DNA of 64,000 nt from the NCBI RefSeq assembly GCF_014190775.1, contig NZ_JACHVP010000007.1, positions 1 through 64,000 on the forward strand. Direction: 5' to 3'. A program made the position numbers and the translations under genes. Every line of letters starts with the position of its first letter. Position 1 is the stretch's first letter. The notes beneath the pieces are model-generated. The model had not been told where the DNA came from. It did not search any database and worked only from the letters and a program-made list of their open reading frames with translations. Shown one piece after another: positions 26,529 to 34,853 of the stretch. This DNA comes from Leifsonia aquatica (GTDB lineage Bacteria > Actinomycetota > Actinomycetes > Actinomycetales > Microbacteriaceae).

Positions 26529-27412
26529 GCGGCGGCGGGGCGCCCGAGCGGGTCGGCGTCGTCGGCGGCGGACGGATGGGCGCCGGCATCGCGCACGCCT
26601 TCCTGATGGCCGGCTCTCAGGTGGCGGTCGTCGAGCGCGACCAGGCATCCGCCGACGCGGCGCGCGAGCGCATCCTCCACTCGATCGCGGTGAGCGTCGA
26701 GCGGGGTGAAACGGCTCCCGACGGCGACAATCTCGTCGTCGGCATCGCGTGGGAGGCGCTGGCCGGCTCGCAGCTCGTCGTCGAGGCGGTACCCGAGCTC
26801 CCGGAGCTGAAGGCGGAGGCGTTGCGTCACGCCGAGGAGCTGCTCGACCCCACCGCGGTGCTGGCGACGAACACCTCCTCCCTCTCGATCGACGCGCTGG
26901 CGGCATCGCTGCGCCGCCCGGGCGGGTTCGCCGGGATGCACTTCTTCAACCCGGTCCCTGCCTCCGCCCTCGTCGAGGTGGTGGCCGGATCGGCGACGGC
27001 ACCCTCAGCCCTCACGGCGGTCACCGGATGGGTGGAGGCGATCGGCAAGACCGCGATCGTCGTGCGCGACTCCCCCGGCTTCGCCTCCTCCCGCCTCGGC
27101 GTGCTGCTCGGCCTGGAGGCGGTCCGGATGATCGAGGAGGGCGTCGGCTCCCCCGAGGACATCGACCGCGCGATGGAGCTGGGCTACCGGCATCCTGTCG
27201 GCCCGCTGCGGCTGACCGACATCGTCGGGCTCGACGTGCGCCTCGACATCGCCGAGTACCTGGCACGCGAGCTCGGCCCGCGGTTCGAGCCGCCGGAGCT
27301 GCTGCGGCGCATGGTCGCCGAGGGGATGCTGGGCCGCAAGTCGGGCCGCGGCTTCTACGCGTGGCCGGATGCCCGCGGCACTGCGGCTAGCGGCCCGGGG
27401 CGTCCACGATGA
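26525..27412 (+). CDS. paaH: 3-hydroxyacyl-CoA dehydrogenase (PaaH type)
   Basis: This 295-residue NAD-dependent dehydrogenase has the Rossmann motif VGVVGGGRMGAGIAHAFL, TNTSSLSI, the catalytic-His motif GMHFFNPVP and the C-terminal LGRKSGRGFYAW. In this pathway it would oxidise 3-hydroxyadipyl-CoA to 3-oxoadipyl-CoA. The ATG overlaps the stop of paaF. Its last 26 bases run antisense to the end of paaI. The thiolase that should act next (PaaJ) is not in the window. Confidence 0.92.
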   Translation: MSGGGAPERVGVVGGGRMGAGIAHAFLMAGSQVAVVERDQASADAARERILHSIAVSVERGETAPDGDNLVVGIAWEALAGSQLVVEAVPELPELKAEALRHAEELLDPTAVLATNTSSLSIDALAASLRRPGGFAGMHFFNPVPASALVEVVAGSATAPSALTAVTGWVEAIGKTAIVVRDSPGFASSRLGVLLGLEAVRMIEEGVGSPEDIDRAMELGYRHPVGPLRLTDIVGLDVRLDIAEYLARELGPRFEPPELLRRMVAEGMLGRKSGRGFYAWPDARGTAASGPGRPR

Positions 27413-27800
27413 GGTTGGTGATGCGCGCCGTGCAGAGCCGGTCGCCGTTCTCGTCGGTCACCACGATCTCGTGCGACGCGATGGTGCGGCCGAGCCGGAT
27501 GGCCGTCGCTACACCGGTGACGAGCCCCGAGCTCGCCGACTTGTGGTGCGTGGCGTTGATGTCGACGCCGACCGCGCTCCGTCCGGGACCGGCGTGGATC
27601 ACCGCCGCCCACGAGCCGAGCGCCTCGGCGAAGGCGACCGATGCTCCCCCGTGCAGCAGCCCGAACGACTGGCGGTTGCCCTCCACGGGCATCGTCGCGA
27701 CCACGCGCTGCGCCGACTGCTCCAGGATGCGCACACCCATCTTCTCGTCGAGCTCGCCGAGCTCGATCGTCCATCCACTGCCCGTGTCTCCGTCGACCAT
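27387..27800 (-). CDS. paaI: Phenylacetyl-CoA thioesterase (hotdog fold)
   Basis: The 137-residue hotdog-fold thioesterase has SFGLLHGGASVAFAEALGSWAA (HGG and the catalytic acidic residue) and VGVDINATHHKSASSG. PaaI hydrolyses dead-end ring-oxidised CoA thioesters and so protects the CoA pool. It is the only enzyme gene of the island on the minus strand, placed between paaH and paaZ. A strong -10 box TATGCT (27812-27807) lies six bases before the ATG, so it has its own leaderless promoter and no PaaR operator. Confidence 0.9.
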   Translation of the reverse strand: MVDGDTGSGWTIELGELDEKMGVRILEQSAQRVVATMPVEGNRQSFGLLHGGASVAFAEALGSWAAVIHAGPGRSAVGVDINATHHKSASSGLVTGVATAIRLGRTIASHEIVVTDENGDRLCTARITNLIVDAPGR

Positions 27801-27806
27801 GCGGCC

Positions 27807-27812
27807 AGCATA
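27807..27812 (-). promoter_or_regulatory. -10 box of paaI (leaderless)
   Basis: TATGCT is six bases upstream of the paaI ATG. The 48-base gap to paaZ shows no comparable promoter in the plus direction. Confidence 0.5.
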
Positions 27813-27848
27813 CGTGCCGGCCGGGTCCGCTCTCCGAGGAGGAATCCG

Positions 27849-29933
27849 ATGACGCCACCCAGCGACGCATCCCCCAGCACTGTGCTGCCCAGCTTCGTGC
27901 GCGGTGAGTGGTGGACGCCCGCCGACGGCACCGCCGCGACCGATGTGCTCGACGCCTCCACCGGCGAGCTCGTGACCCGCGTCGGCGCGGTCGGCCTCGA
28001 TCTCGCCGCCGCGCTCGACCACGCGCGCACGGTCGGTCAGGCCTCCCTCGGCGCCCTGACCTTCCACCAGCGCGCGCTGCTGCTCAAGGCGTTCGCGCAG
28101 GCGCTCACCGAGCGCAAGCAGGAGCTGTACGACGCGTCGGCGCGCGCGGGCGCGACCCGGGCCGACGCGTGGATCGACGTGGACGGCGGCATCGGCGCCC
28201 TCTTCACCTACGGGTCGAAGGGGCGGCGCGAACTGCCGAACGCGCAGGTCGTGGTGGACGGGCCTCCCGAACCCCTGTCCAAGGACGGCTCGTTCTCGGG
28301 TCAGCACATCTACACCCGGCTGCCCGGGGTGGCTGTGCAGATCAACGCCTTCAACTTCCCGGTCTGGGGGCTGCTCGAGAAGCTCGCGCCGTCGTTCCTG
28401 GCCGGGATGCCGACACTGGCCAAGCCCGCGACGCCGACGGCGTACGTCGCCGAGGCGATGGTGCGCATCCTCGTCGAGAGCGGGCTGCTGCCGGAGGGGT
28501 CGCTGCAGCTGGTCTGCGGAGCCGTGCCCGGCCTCTTCGACGCGCTGCGGCTCGGCGACCTGGTGGCGTTCACCGGGTCGGCCTCCACGGCGCAGGCGCT
28601 GCGGGACCATCCCGCCGTGCAGACCGGCGGCGTGCGGTTCACCAGCGAGACCGACTCGCTCAACGCCTCGGTGCTCGGCCCGGACGCCGTGCCGGGCACG
28701 CCCGAGTTCGACGCGTACGTGAAGCAGCTGGTCGTCGAGCTGACGGCCAAGACCGGTCAGAAGTGCACGGCCATCCGCCGGGCGATCGTGCCGGCCGGAG
28801 TCGAGGACGCGCTCGCGGATGCGGTGCGCGCCCGGATCGCGGAGCGCGTCGTCATCGGCGACCCCCGCGCCGAGGGTGTGACGATGGGGCCGCTGGCCTC
28901 CCGCGCGCAGCGGGACGAGGTGCTGCGGCAGGTCGGCCGGCTGCTGCAGGCGGGAGGGGAGGTCGTGGTCGGCGAGCTCGGGGATCCCACGGTGCGGCTC
29001 GCGGACGGCAGCACCGGTGTCGTCGCGGACGGGGCGTTCGTCTCGCCGCTGCTCCTGCGGTTCGCCGACGCGCGCACGCCCGCCGTGCACACGGTCGAGG
29101 CGTTCGGTCCGGTCGCGAGCATCCTGTCGTACGGCTCCCCCGCGGAGGCCGCCGAGCTGGTCGCGCTCGGCGGCGGATCGCTCGTGACGAGCGCCGCCAC
29201 TCACGACGCCGGTTTCGCGCGGGATCTCGTGCTCGCCTCCGCCGCGTACAACGGCCGCATCCTGCTGCTCGACCGCGACGACGCCCGCACCTCCACCGGT
29301 CACGGCTCGCCCATGCCGCACCTCGTGCACGGCGGCCCGGGCCGTGCGGGAGGCGGCGAGGAGCTGGGCGGGATCCGGGCCGTGCTGCACCACATGCAGC
29401 GCACGGCCATCCAGGGCTCGCCCGACATGCTCACCGCCGTCACCGGAGTGTGGCACGAGGGCGCCGCCTCGTCGGCGAAGGGGCCGCATCCGTTCCGCAA
29501 GTCGCTCGCGACGTTGCGGATCGGCGACCAGGTCGCCTCCCCCTCCCGCCGTGTCGGCCTCGACGACATCGAGGCGTTCGCGACCTTCACCGGCGACACG
29601 TTCTACGCGCACATGGACGAGGAGGCCGCCGCGGCCAACCCGTTCTTCCCGGGCCGGGTGGCGCACGGGTACCTGCTGGTGTCGTGGGCGGCGGGCCTGT
29701 TCGTCGACCCGGCGCCGGGGCCGGTGCTGGCCAACTACGGGCTGGAGGAGCTGCGGTTCCTCACGCCGGTGGTGCCGGGCGACAGCATCCGCGTGACCCT
29801 CACCGCCAAGCAGATCACGCCGCGCGAGACCGACGACTACGGCGAGGTGCGCTGGGACGCGCGCATCCGCAACCAGCGCGACGAGCTGGTCGCGAGCTAC
29901 GACGTGCTGACACTGGTGGCGAAGGAGGGGTGA
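27849..29933 (+). CDS. paaZ: Bifunctional oxepin-CoA hydrolase / aldehyde dehydrogenase
   Basis: PaaZ opens the oxepin-CoA ring and oxidises the aldehyde formed. The 694-residue protein is a fusion. Residues 1 to about 530 are an aldehyde dehydrogenase (INAFNFPVWGLLEKLAPSFLAG, FTGSAST, FTSETDSLN with the general-base Glu, and catalytic Cys in TGQKCTAIRR). The last 150 residues or so are an (R)-specific hydratase domain (FTGDTFYAHMDEEAA, NPFFPGRVAHGYLLVS). GGAGG lies seven bases before the ATG at 27849. No clear promoter lies in the 48 bases upstream, so transcripts from PaaR operator 1 may read through the paaI region. Confidence 0.95.
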   Translation: MTPPSDASPSTVLPSFVRGEWWTPADGTAATDVLDASTGELVTRVGAVGLDLAAALDHARTVGQASLGALTFHQRALLLKAFAQALTERKQELYDASARAGATRADAWIDVDGGIGALFTYGSKGRRELPNAQVVVDGPPEPLSKDGSFSGQHIYTRLPGVAVQINAFNFPVWGLLEKLAPSFLAGMPTLAKPATPTAYVAEAMVRILVESGLLPEGSLQLVCGAVPGLFDALRLGDLVAFTGSASTAQALRDHPAVQTGGVRFTSETDSLNASVLGPDAVPGTPEFDAYVKQLVVELTAKTGQKCTAIRRAIVPAGVEDALADAVRARIAERVVIGDPRAEGVTMGPLASRAQRDEVLRQVGRLLQAGGEVVVGELGDPTVRLADGSTGVVADGAFVSPLLLRFADARTPAVHTVEAFGPVASILSYGSPAEAAELVALGGGSLVTSAATHDAGFARDLVLASAAYNGRILLLDRDDARTSTGHGSPMPHLVHGGPGRAGGGEELGGIRAVLHHMQRTAIQGSPDMLTAVTGVWHEGAASSAKGPHPFRKSLATLRIGDQVASPSRRVGLDDIEAFATFTGDTFYAHMDEEAAAANPFFPGRVAHGYLLVSWAAGLFVDPAPGPVLANYGLEELRFLTPVVPGDSIRVTLTAKQITPRETDDYGEVRWDARIRNQRDELVASYDVLTLVAKEG

Positions 29934-29970
29934 GGCGGGCGCCGACGGAGCCTCCCGACGCGCCGAGACG

Positions 29971-30231
29971 TCATGGCAGGCCGGCCATGGCGATGAAGAC
30001 CACCATCGCGACGGTCGCGAGCACGCCGTTGGCGACCAGCAGAACGATGGTGGAGGGCGCCCCGCGCCCGTCGTTGATGGTCCGGGCGTGACGAACCACG
30101 TTGATCACGCCCACGCAGACGATTGCGGGCGTCGCAAAGAGCGGGACGAGTATGGCGAGCGCGATCAGGGCGCCCAGAACGACGTATGCGACACGGTCCG
30201 CGGCATATCGCGGACGCTTCCGCGACGTCAT
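29971..30231 (-). CDS. Small membrane protein, unknown function
   Basis: This 86-residue protein starts MTSRKRPRYAADRV and has two hydrophobic segments (about 14-38 and 61-83) with a charged loop NVVRHARTINDGRG between. No family is recognised. In-frame ATGs exist up to 30351, but the basic start at 30231 is more like a small membrane protein. It is less GC-rich than its neighbours and interrupts the phenylacetate island, convergent to paaZ. Confidence 0.55.
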   Translation of the reverse strand: MTSRKRPRYAADRVAYVVLGALIALAILVPLFATPAIVCVGVINVVRHARTINDGRGAPSTIVLLVANGVLATVAMVVFIAMAGLP

Positions 30232-30445
30232 ACTCGCCCCACTCTCTGCGACACCCCCCGGCGTGCCTAGCCGATTCCGCATCCGGTGATGATCGCTCTT
30301 CACATCTAGGGAAAAGACTAGAGTATTTTCTGTCCGCATTTCATACTCCAATGCGTTGAGTGGTCTCGGTCAATAGGGCGCGGCTGAGCGCGTCGCACTG
30401 CGACATCTCTCACGGACCCCAGCGCACCCCGCGGAGGGCGGGCGA
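30232..30445. other. Intergenic region, relatively AT-rich
   Basis: These 214 bases lie between the small membrane protein start and the paaR stop. They include the most AT-rich patch nearby (around 30301-30350, with AAAAGACTAGAGTATTTTC). I see no convincing gene; short frames here lack the usual codon bias. Confidence 0.4.
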
Positions 30446-31066
30446 TCAGAGCGCGAAGGCGAGGATGACGTCGGCGAGCGTGTCGGGCGCGACGGGGCCG
30501 GCGGGGTCGTACCACTCGGTCAGCGAGTTGATCGTGCCGAAGAGCAGGCGCGCGACGACGACCGGGTCGGCGTCGGTTCGGAGCGCACCCTCGGCCTGGG
30601 CCTCGGCGACGAGATCGGCGACGGCGCGGTCGAAGGCGCGGCGGCGCGCGAGTGCGGCCCGCTCGACCTCGGTGTTGCCGCGCACCCGCAGCAGCAGGGT
30701 GACGTAGGGTTTCCGCTCGGCGAGCACGTGCACCGCGCCGCGGAGCACCGCCGCGAGCCGGGCGGCGGCGGGTCCGTCGGTGGCCTCCGGCGAGCGCAGC
30801 ACGCCCTCCAACCCGTCGAGCGCCTCGTCGAGGGCGAGCGCGAGCAGCTCGTCCTTCGAGGAGACGTGGTGGTAGATCGCGGACTTGGAGAGGCCGAGCC
30901 GCGTGGCGAGCATCCCGATCGAGGTGGCGTCGTAGCCGTGCTCGTTGAACGCGGCGACCGCGACCTCCAGGATGCCGCGCTGGTCGTAGCCCGGGCGGCC
31001 GCGACGCAGCCCGTCGGAGCGCGGCTCCTCGGCGCGCAGTCCGTCGGTCGGCAGCGTCTCGGTCAT
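30446..31066 (-). CDS. paaR: TetR-family repressor of phenylacetate genes
   Basis: This 206-residue regulator has an N-terminal TetR helix-turn-helix (ILEVAVAAFNEHGYDATSIGMLATRLGLSKSAIYHHVSSKDELL) and an all-helical ligand domain. It lies divergent from paaA with an operator between them, and a second copy of that operator precedes paaF. The expected effector is phenylacetyl-CoA, as for PaaR of Corynebacterium and for other phenylacetate repressors; this is inferred. A CACACT -10 box seven bases before the ATG suggests a leaderless transcript. Confidence 0.9.
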   Translation of the reverse strand: MTETLPTDGLRAEEPRSDGLRRGRPGYDQRGILEVAVAAFNEHGYDATSIGMLATRLGLSKSAIYHHVSSKDELLALALDEALDGLEGVLRSPEATDGPAAARLAAVLRGAVHVLAERKPYVTLLLRVRGNTEVERAALARRRAFDRAVADLVAEAQAEGALRTDADPVVVARLLFGTINSLTEWYDPAGPVAPDTLADVILAFAL

Positions 31067-31077
31067 GCGCCCCAGTG

Positions 31078-31107
31078 TGGCACGACTCGCGGCGACGAGG
31101 ATATACT
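31078..31107 (+). promoter_or_regulatory. Promoter of paaABCDEG
   Basis: TGGCAC (31078-31083) and TATACT (31102-31107) are 18 bases apart. The -10 box overlaps the PaaR operator. Confidence 0.6.
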
Positions 31108-31126
31108 GAACGAACGATCAGTCAGT
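31105..31126. promoter_or_regulatory. PaaR operator 2 (before paaA)
   Basis: The 22 bases have the form ACTG-AACG-AA-CG-AT-CAGT-C-AGT and match the C. glutamicum PaaR motif with two differences. The site overlaps the -10 box and start site of the paaA promoter, so the simplest reading is repression. It also lies upstream of paaR. Confidence 0.78.
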
Positions 31127-31156
31127 TAATGAGCGTCAATGGAGACGGAGGGACTG

Positions 31157-32119
31157 ATGACCACGATCGACACCCCGGTGGAGCACGGCGAGAGCGAGGC
31201 GCAGGCCCGCTTCGACGAGCTCATCGCGTCGGACGCGCGCATCGAGCCGCGCGACTGGATGCCCGACGCCTACCGGCGCACCCTCGTGCGGCAGATGTCG
31301 CAGCACGCGCACTCCGAGATCATCGGCATGCAGCCGGAGGCGAACTGGATCACACGCGCGCCGAGCCTGAAGCGCAAGGCCATCCTGATGGCGAAGGTGC
31401 AGGACGAGGCCGGGCACGGCCTCTACCTCTATTCCGCGGCGCAGACGCTCGGCATCACCCGCGACGCGATGACCGAGCAGCTCATCGCGGGCACGGCCAA
31501 GTACTCGTCGATCTTCAACTACCCGACCCTCAGCTGGGCCGACATGGGAGCGATCGGCTGGCTGGTCGACGGCGCCGCCATCTGCAACCAGGTGCCGCTG
31601 TGCCGCTGCTCGTACGCTCCGTACGGCCGCGCGATGGTGCGCATCTGCAAGGAGGAGTCGTTCCACCAGCGGCAGGGCTTCGAGATCCTGCTGACGCTGA
31701 TGCGCGGCACCCCCGAGCAGCGACAGATGGCGCAGGATGCGGTCGACCGCTGGTACTGGCCGTCGTTGATGATGTTCGGGCCGCCCGACGAGGAGTCGCC
31801 GAACTCGGCGCGCTCGATGGGCTGGAAGATCAAGCGCTTCTCGAACGACGAGCTGCGCCAGCGGTTCGTCGGGATGCTCGTGCCGCAGGCCGAGGCGCTC
31901 GGGGTCAGCCTCCCCGATCCGCAGCTGCGCTGGGACGGGGAGCGACAGGCGTACGAGATCGGGCCGATCGACTGGAGCGAGCTGCACGAGGTGATCGCCG
32001 GCCGCGGGCCGTGCAACGCGCAGCGGATGCAGCGCCGGCGCGAGGCGCACGAGGACGGCGCCTGGGTGCGGGAGGCCGCCGCCGCGTACGCCGCGAAGCG
32101 CGCGGAGGCCGCCGCGTGA
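31157..32119 (+). CDS. paaA: Phenylacetyl-CoA 1,2-epoxidase catalytic subunit
   Basis: PaaA is the di-iron subunit that inserts oxygen into the ring of phenylacetyl-CoA. The 320-residue protein shows the iron-ligand segments [13 protein letters not shown] and [25 protein letters not shown], and a C-terminal [18 protein letters not shown]. The ATG at 31157 follows GGAGGG at four bases. An upstream in-frame ATG at 31139 lacks such a site. The stop overlaps the paaB GTG start. It is the first gene of a six-gene unit controlled by PaaR operator 2. Confidence 0.96.
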   Translation: MTTIDTPVEHGESEAQARFDELIASDARIEPRDWMPDAYRRTLVRQMSQHAHSEIIGMQPEANWITRAPSLKRKAILMAKVQDEAGHGLYLYSAAQTLGITRDAMTEQLIAGTAKYSSIFNYPTLSWADMGAIGWLVDGAAICNQVPLCRCSYAPYGRAMVRICKEESFHQRQGFEILLTLMRGTPEQRQMAQDAVDRWYWPSLMMFGPPDEESPNSARSMGWKIKRFSNDELRQRFVGMLVPQAEALGVSLPDPQLRWDGERQAYEIGPIDWSELHEVIAGRGPCNAQRMQRRREAHEDGAWVREAAAAYAAKRAEAAA

Positions 32120-32403
32120 CCGCCGAGACCTGGCCGCTGTGGGAGGTGTTCGTCCGCGCCTCCCGCGGGCTGAGCCACGTGCACGTCGGCTCCCTGCACG
32201 CGCCGGACGAGGAGATGGCGGTGCGCAACGCCCGCGACCTCTACACGCGCCGCGGGGAGGGCGTCTCGATCTGGGTGGTGCGCTCCGACGCGATCACCAC
32301 GAGCGACCCGGACGCCAAGGAGGTGTTCTTCACGTCGCCCGAGGGCAAGAACTACCGCCACGCGACCTATTACACGGAGAGCGAAGGGGTGAAGCACCTG
32401 TGA
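32116..32403 (+). CDS. paaB: Phenylacetyl-CoA epoxidase subunit PaaB
   Basis: This 95-residue small subunit of the epoxidase has the family pattern [52 protein letters not shown]. PaaB bridges the PaaAC heterodimers of the complex. It begins with GTG, the G of which precedes the paaA TGA (GTGA overlap), and ends in the same kind of overlap with paaC. Confidence 0.95.
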   Translation: MTAETWPLWEVFVRASRGLSHVHVGSLHAPDEEMAVRNARDLYTRRGEGVSIWVVRSDAITTSDPDAKEVFFTSPEGKNYRHATYYTESEGVKHL

Positions 32404-33236
32404 GCACCGCCCCGGGCACCGACGCCGACCCGCACGGCCACGTCGAGCTGAGCAGCGTCACCCTCTCTGCCGAGTTCGTCGTGTCCGACGCCCCGGCCTC
32501 CCCCGACGTCGCCGAGTACGCGCTCTGGCTCGGCGACGACGCGCTCGTGCTCGCGCAGCGGCTCGGGATGTGGATCTCCCGCGCGCCCGAGCTGGAGGAG
32601 GATGTGGCCCTCGCCAACATCGCCCTCGACCTCCTGGGCCACGCCCGCTCGCTGCTGCGCTACGCGGGCACGGCCTCCGACCGCACCGAGGACGACCTCG
32701 CGTACTGGCGCGACGAGCACGCCTTCCGGTCCGCCCACCTGTTCGAGCTGCCCAACGGCGACTTCGCGCACACGATCGTGCGGCAGTTCGCCGCCTCCCA
32801 CTACTTCGTCGAGCTGTACGGCCGGCTGCGCGCCTCCACCGACCCGGTGCTCGCCGGGGTCGCAGCCAAGGCGGTCAAGGAGGTCGACTACCACCGCGAC
32901 CACGCCGATCAATGGATGCGCCGCCTCGCGCTCGGCACGGACGAGTCACGCCGCCGCACCGTCACCGCCCTGGCTGACGTGTGGCCGAGCGTCGCGGAGC
33001 TGTTCCAGGACGAGCCGCTCATCGACCGGCTGGAGGGCATCGCCGTGCGCCCCTCCGCCCTCCGGCCCGACTTCGACGAGAGCCTGCGGCCCGTGCTCGA
33101 CGAGACCGGGTTGGAGCTGCCGGGCACGTTCGCCTCGGCGGGCGGCGGACGGCGCGGCCGGCACTCCGAGTACCTGGGGCCGCTGCTGGCCGAACTGCAG
33201 GTGCTCGCACGACAGCATCCGGGGGCGTCATGGTGA
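32400..33236 (+). CDS. paaC: Phenylacetyl-CoA epoxidase structural subunit PaaC
   Basis: The 278-residue ferritin-like partner of PaaA is needed for the stable epoxidase but is not itself catalytic. It shows YALWLGDDALVLAQRLGMWISRAPELEEDVALANIALDLLGHARSLL, FAHTIVRQF and KEVDYHRDHADQWMRRLALGTDES. Start GTG at 32400 overlaps the paaB stop. The end overlaps the paaD start by seven bases. Confidence 0.95.
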   Translation: MSTAPGTDADPHGHVELSSVTLSAEFVVSDAPASPDVAEYALWLGDDALVLAQRLGMWISRAPELEEDVALANIALDLLGHARSLLRYAGTASDRTEDDLAYWRDEHAFRSAHLFELPNGDFAHTIVRQFAASHYFVELYGRLRASTDPVLAGVAAKAVKEVDYHRDHADQWMRRLALGTDESRRRTVTALADVWPSVAELFQDEPLIDRLEGIAVRPSALRPDFDESLRPVLDETGLELPGTFASAGGGRRGRHSEYLGPLLAELQVLARQHPGASW

Positions 33237-33724
33237 ACCACTTCGCGGAGGCCGACCGCGCCTGGGAGGCGGCCGCCGCCGTGCTCGACCCGGAGGTGCC
33301 GGTGCTCACGATCGACGACCTCGGCATCCTGCGCGCGGTCACCGTCACCGACGACGGCGTGGAGGTCGTGATGACGCCGACCTACTCCGGCTGCCCGGCG
33401 ATGGAGACGATCCGGGAGGACGTCGTGCGCGCGCTCGCCCGCGAGGGGTTCGAGCAGGTGCGCGTACGCCTCGAACTGGCCCCCGCCTGGACGACCGACT
33501 GGATCAGCGCGAGCGGCAAGGCCGCGCTGGAGGAGTTCGGGATCGCCCCGCCCACCGGCGTCGCCACCGCGACCGGGCCGGTGCGCCTCACCCTCGCCGT
33601 GAAGTGCCCGCAGTGCGGGTCGCTGAACACCCGGCAGCTGTCGCGGTTCGGTTCGACCTCCTGCAAGGCGCTCTACGTGTGCGAGGGATGCGGCGAGCCC
33701 TTCGACCACTTCAAGGCGCTGTGA
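33230..33724 (+). CDS. paaD: PaaD, epoxidase Fe-S maturation factor
   Basis: This 164-residue protein has an N-terminal MIP18/DUF59 domain (VLDPEVPVLTIDDLGILRAVTVTDDGVEVVMTPTYSGCPAM, with the reactive Cys) and a C-terminal zinc ribbon (VKCPQCGS ... CEGCGEPFDHFKAL). It is thought to help load the iron-sulfur cluster of PaaE. It overlaps paaC by seven bases and ends 10 bases before paaE. Confidence 0.94.
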   Translation: MVNHFAEADRAWEAAAAVLDPEVPVLTIDDLGILRAVTVTDDGVEVVMTPTYSGCPAMETIREDVVRALAREGFEQVRVRLELAPAWTTDWISASGKAALEEFGIAPPTGVATATGPVRLTLAVKCPQCGSLNTRQLSRFGSTSCKALYVCEGCGEPFDHFKAL

Positions 33725-33734
33725 GGGCCGGCTG

Positions 33735-34841
33735 ATGGCCCGGGCGCGCTTCCACACGCTCGCGGTCGCCGAGGTGCGGCCGCTGACCGCGGCCAGCGTC
33801 GAGGTGACGTTCGCCGTGCCTCCCGAGCTGCGCGACGCGTACGACTATCTGCCCGGCCAGCACGTGGCCCTGCGCGCCGAGGTCGACGGGCGCGAGCTGC
33901 GCCGCAGCTACTCGATCTGCCGGCCGCCGCTGCCGCCGTCGGTCGACCGCGACGGCCGGATCAGTGTCGCGATCAAGCGCGACCTCGGCGGCGCGTTCTC
34001 CACCTGGGCGACGAGCGAGCTGAAGCCCGGGGACCGGATCGACGTGATGAGCCCGCAGGGCACCTTCACCCTCGACCTCGGCGCGCTCGACGATCGCCAC
34101 GTCGCGGGGATCGCCGCCGGATCGGGGATCACCCCGCTGATGGCGCTGGCGACGAGCGTGCTCACCGCCTCCCCCACCTCCCGGTTCACGCTCGTGTACA
34201 CGAACCGCACGGCGATCGACGTGATGTTCCTGGAGGAGCTCGCCGACCTCAAGGACCGCTTCCCCGCCCGGCTCGCGCTGCACCACGTGCTCTCAAGGGA
34301 ACAGCGCTCGGCGCCGCTGCTCTCCGGCCGGATCGACGAGGAGCGGCTGCGGCGGATGCTCGACACCCTCCTCCCGCCGAGCACCGTCGACGAGTGGTTC
34401 CTCTGCGGGCCGTTCGAACTCGTTCAGCTGTGCCGGGATGTGCTCGAGAGCGACGGCGTGCCCCGCGCCTCCGTGCACTTCGAGCTGTTCACCACGGGCG
34501 AGCCGGGCGAGGTGCGCGGCGACGTCGGGCACCCCGTGGTCGTGCACGACGGCGAGCGCACGGCCGAGATCGAGTTCACGCTCGACGGCACCACCTCGAC
34601 CGTGACGACGCCGGTGGATGCGAACGAGTCCGTGCTGAACGCCGCGCTGCGCGTGCGCGCCGACGTCCCCTTCGCCTGCACGGGCGGGGTCTGCGGCACC
34701 TGCCGGGCCCGCCTGCTCGACGGGGAGGTGCGGATGACCGAGAACTACGCCCTCGAGCCCGAGGAGCTGGAGCGCGGTTACGTGCTGACCTGCCAGTCCC
34801 ATCCCCTGACCGACCGGGTCGTCGTCGACTACGACGTGTGA
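33735..34841 (+). CDS. paaE: Phenylacetyl-CoA epoxidase reductase subunit
   Basis: The 368-residue reductase feeds NADPH electrons to the PaaA di-iron centre. It comprises an FAD domain (YLPGQHVALR, RRSYSICRPP), an NAD(P) domain (GIAAGSGITPLMALATSVL, WFLCGPFELVQ) and a C-terminal plant-type [2Fe-2S] ferredoxin domain with the Cys pattern CTGGVCGTC and a last Cys in VLTCQSHP. It lies between paaD and paaG, the latter 12 bases downstream. Confidence 0.96.
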   Translation: MARARFHTLAVAEVRPLTAASVEVTFAVPPELRDAYDYLPGQHVALRAEVDGRELRRSYSICRPPLPPSVDRDGRISVAIKRDLGGAFSTWATSELKPGDRIDVMSPQGTFTLDLGALDDRHVAGIAAGSGITPLMALATSVLTASPTSRFTLVYTNRTAIDVMFLEELADLKDRFPARLALHHVLSREQRSAPLLSGRIDEERLRRMLDTLLPPSTVDEWFLCGPFELVQLCRDVLESDGVPRASVHFELFTTGEPGEVRGDVGHPVVVHDGERTAEIEFTLDGTTSTVTTPVDANESVLNAALRVRADVPFACTGGVCGTCRARLLDGEVRMTENYALEPEELERGYVLTCQSHPLTDRVVVDYDV

Positions 34842-34853
34842 GGAGCGAGCGCC

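Noticed and set aside
31139-31156. Earlier ATG for paaA at 31139.
   Set aside because: It lacks a ribosome-binding site, while ATG 31157 has GGAGGG at good spacing.
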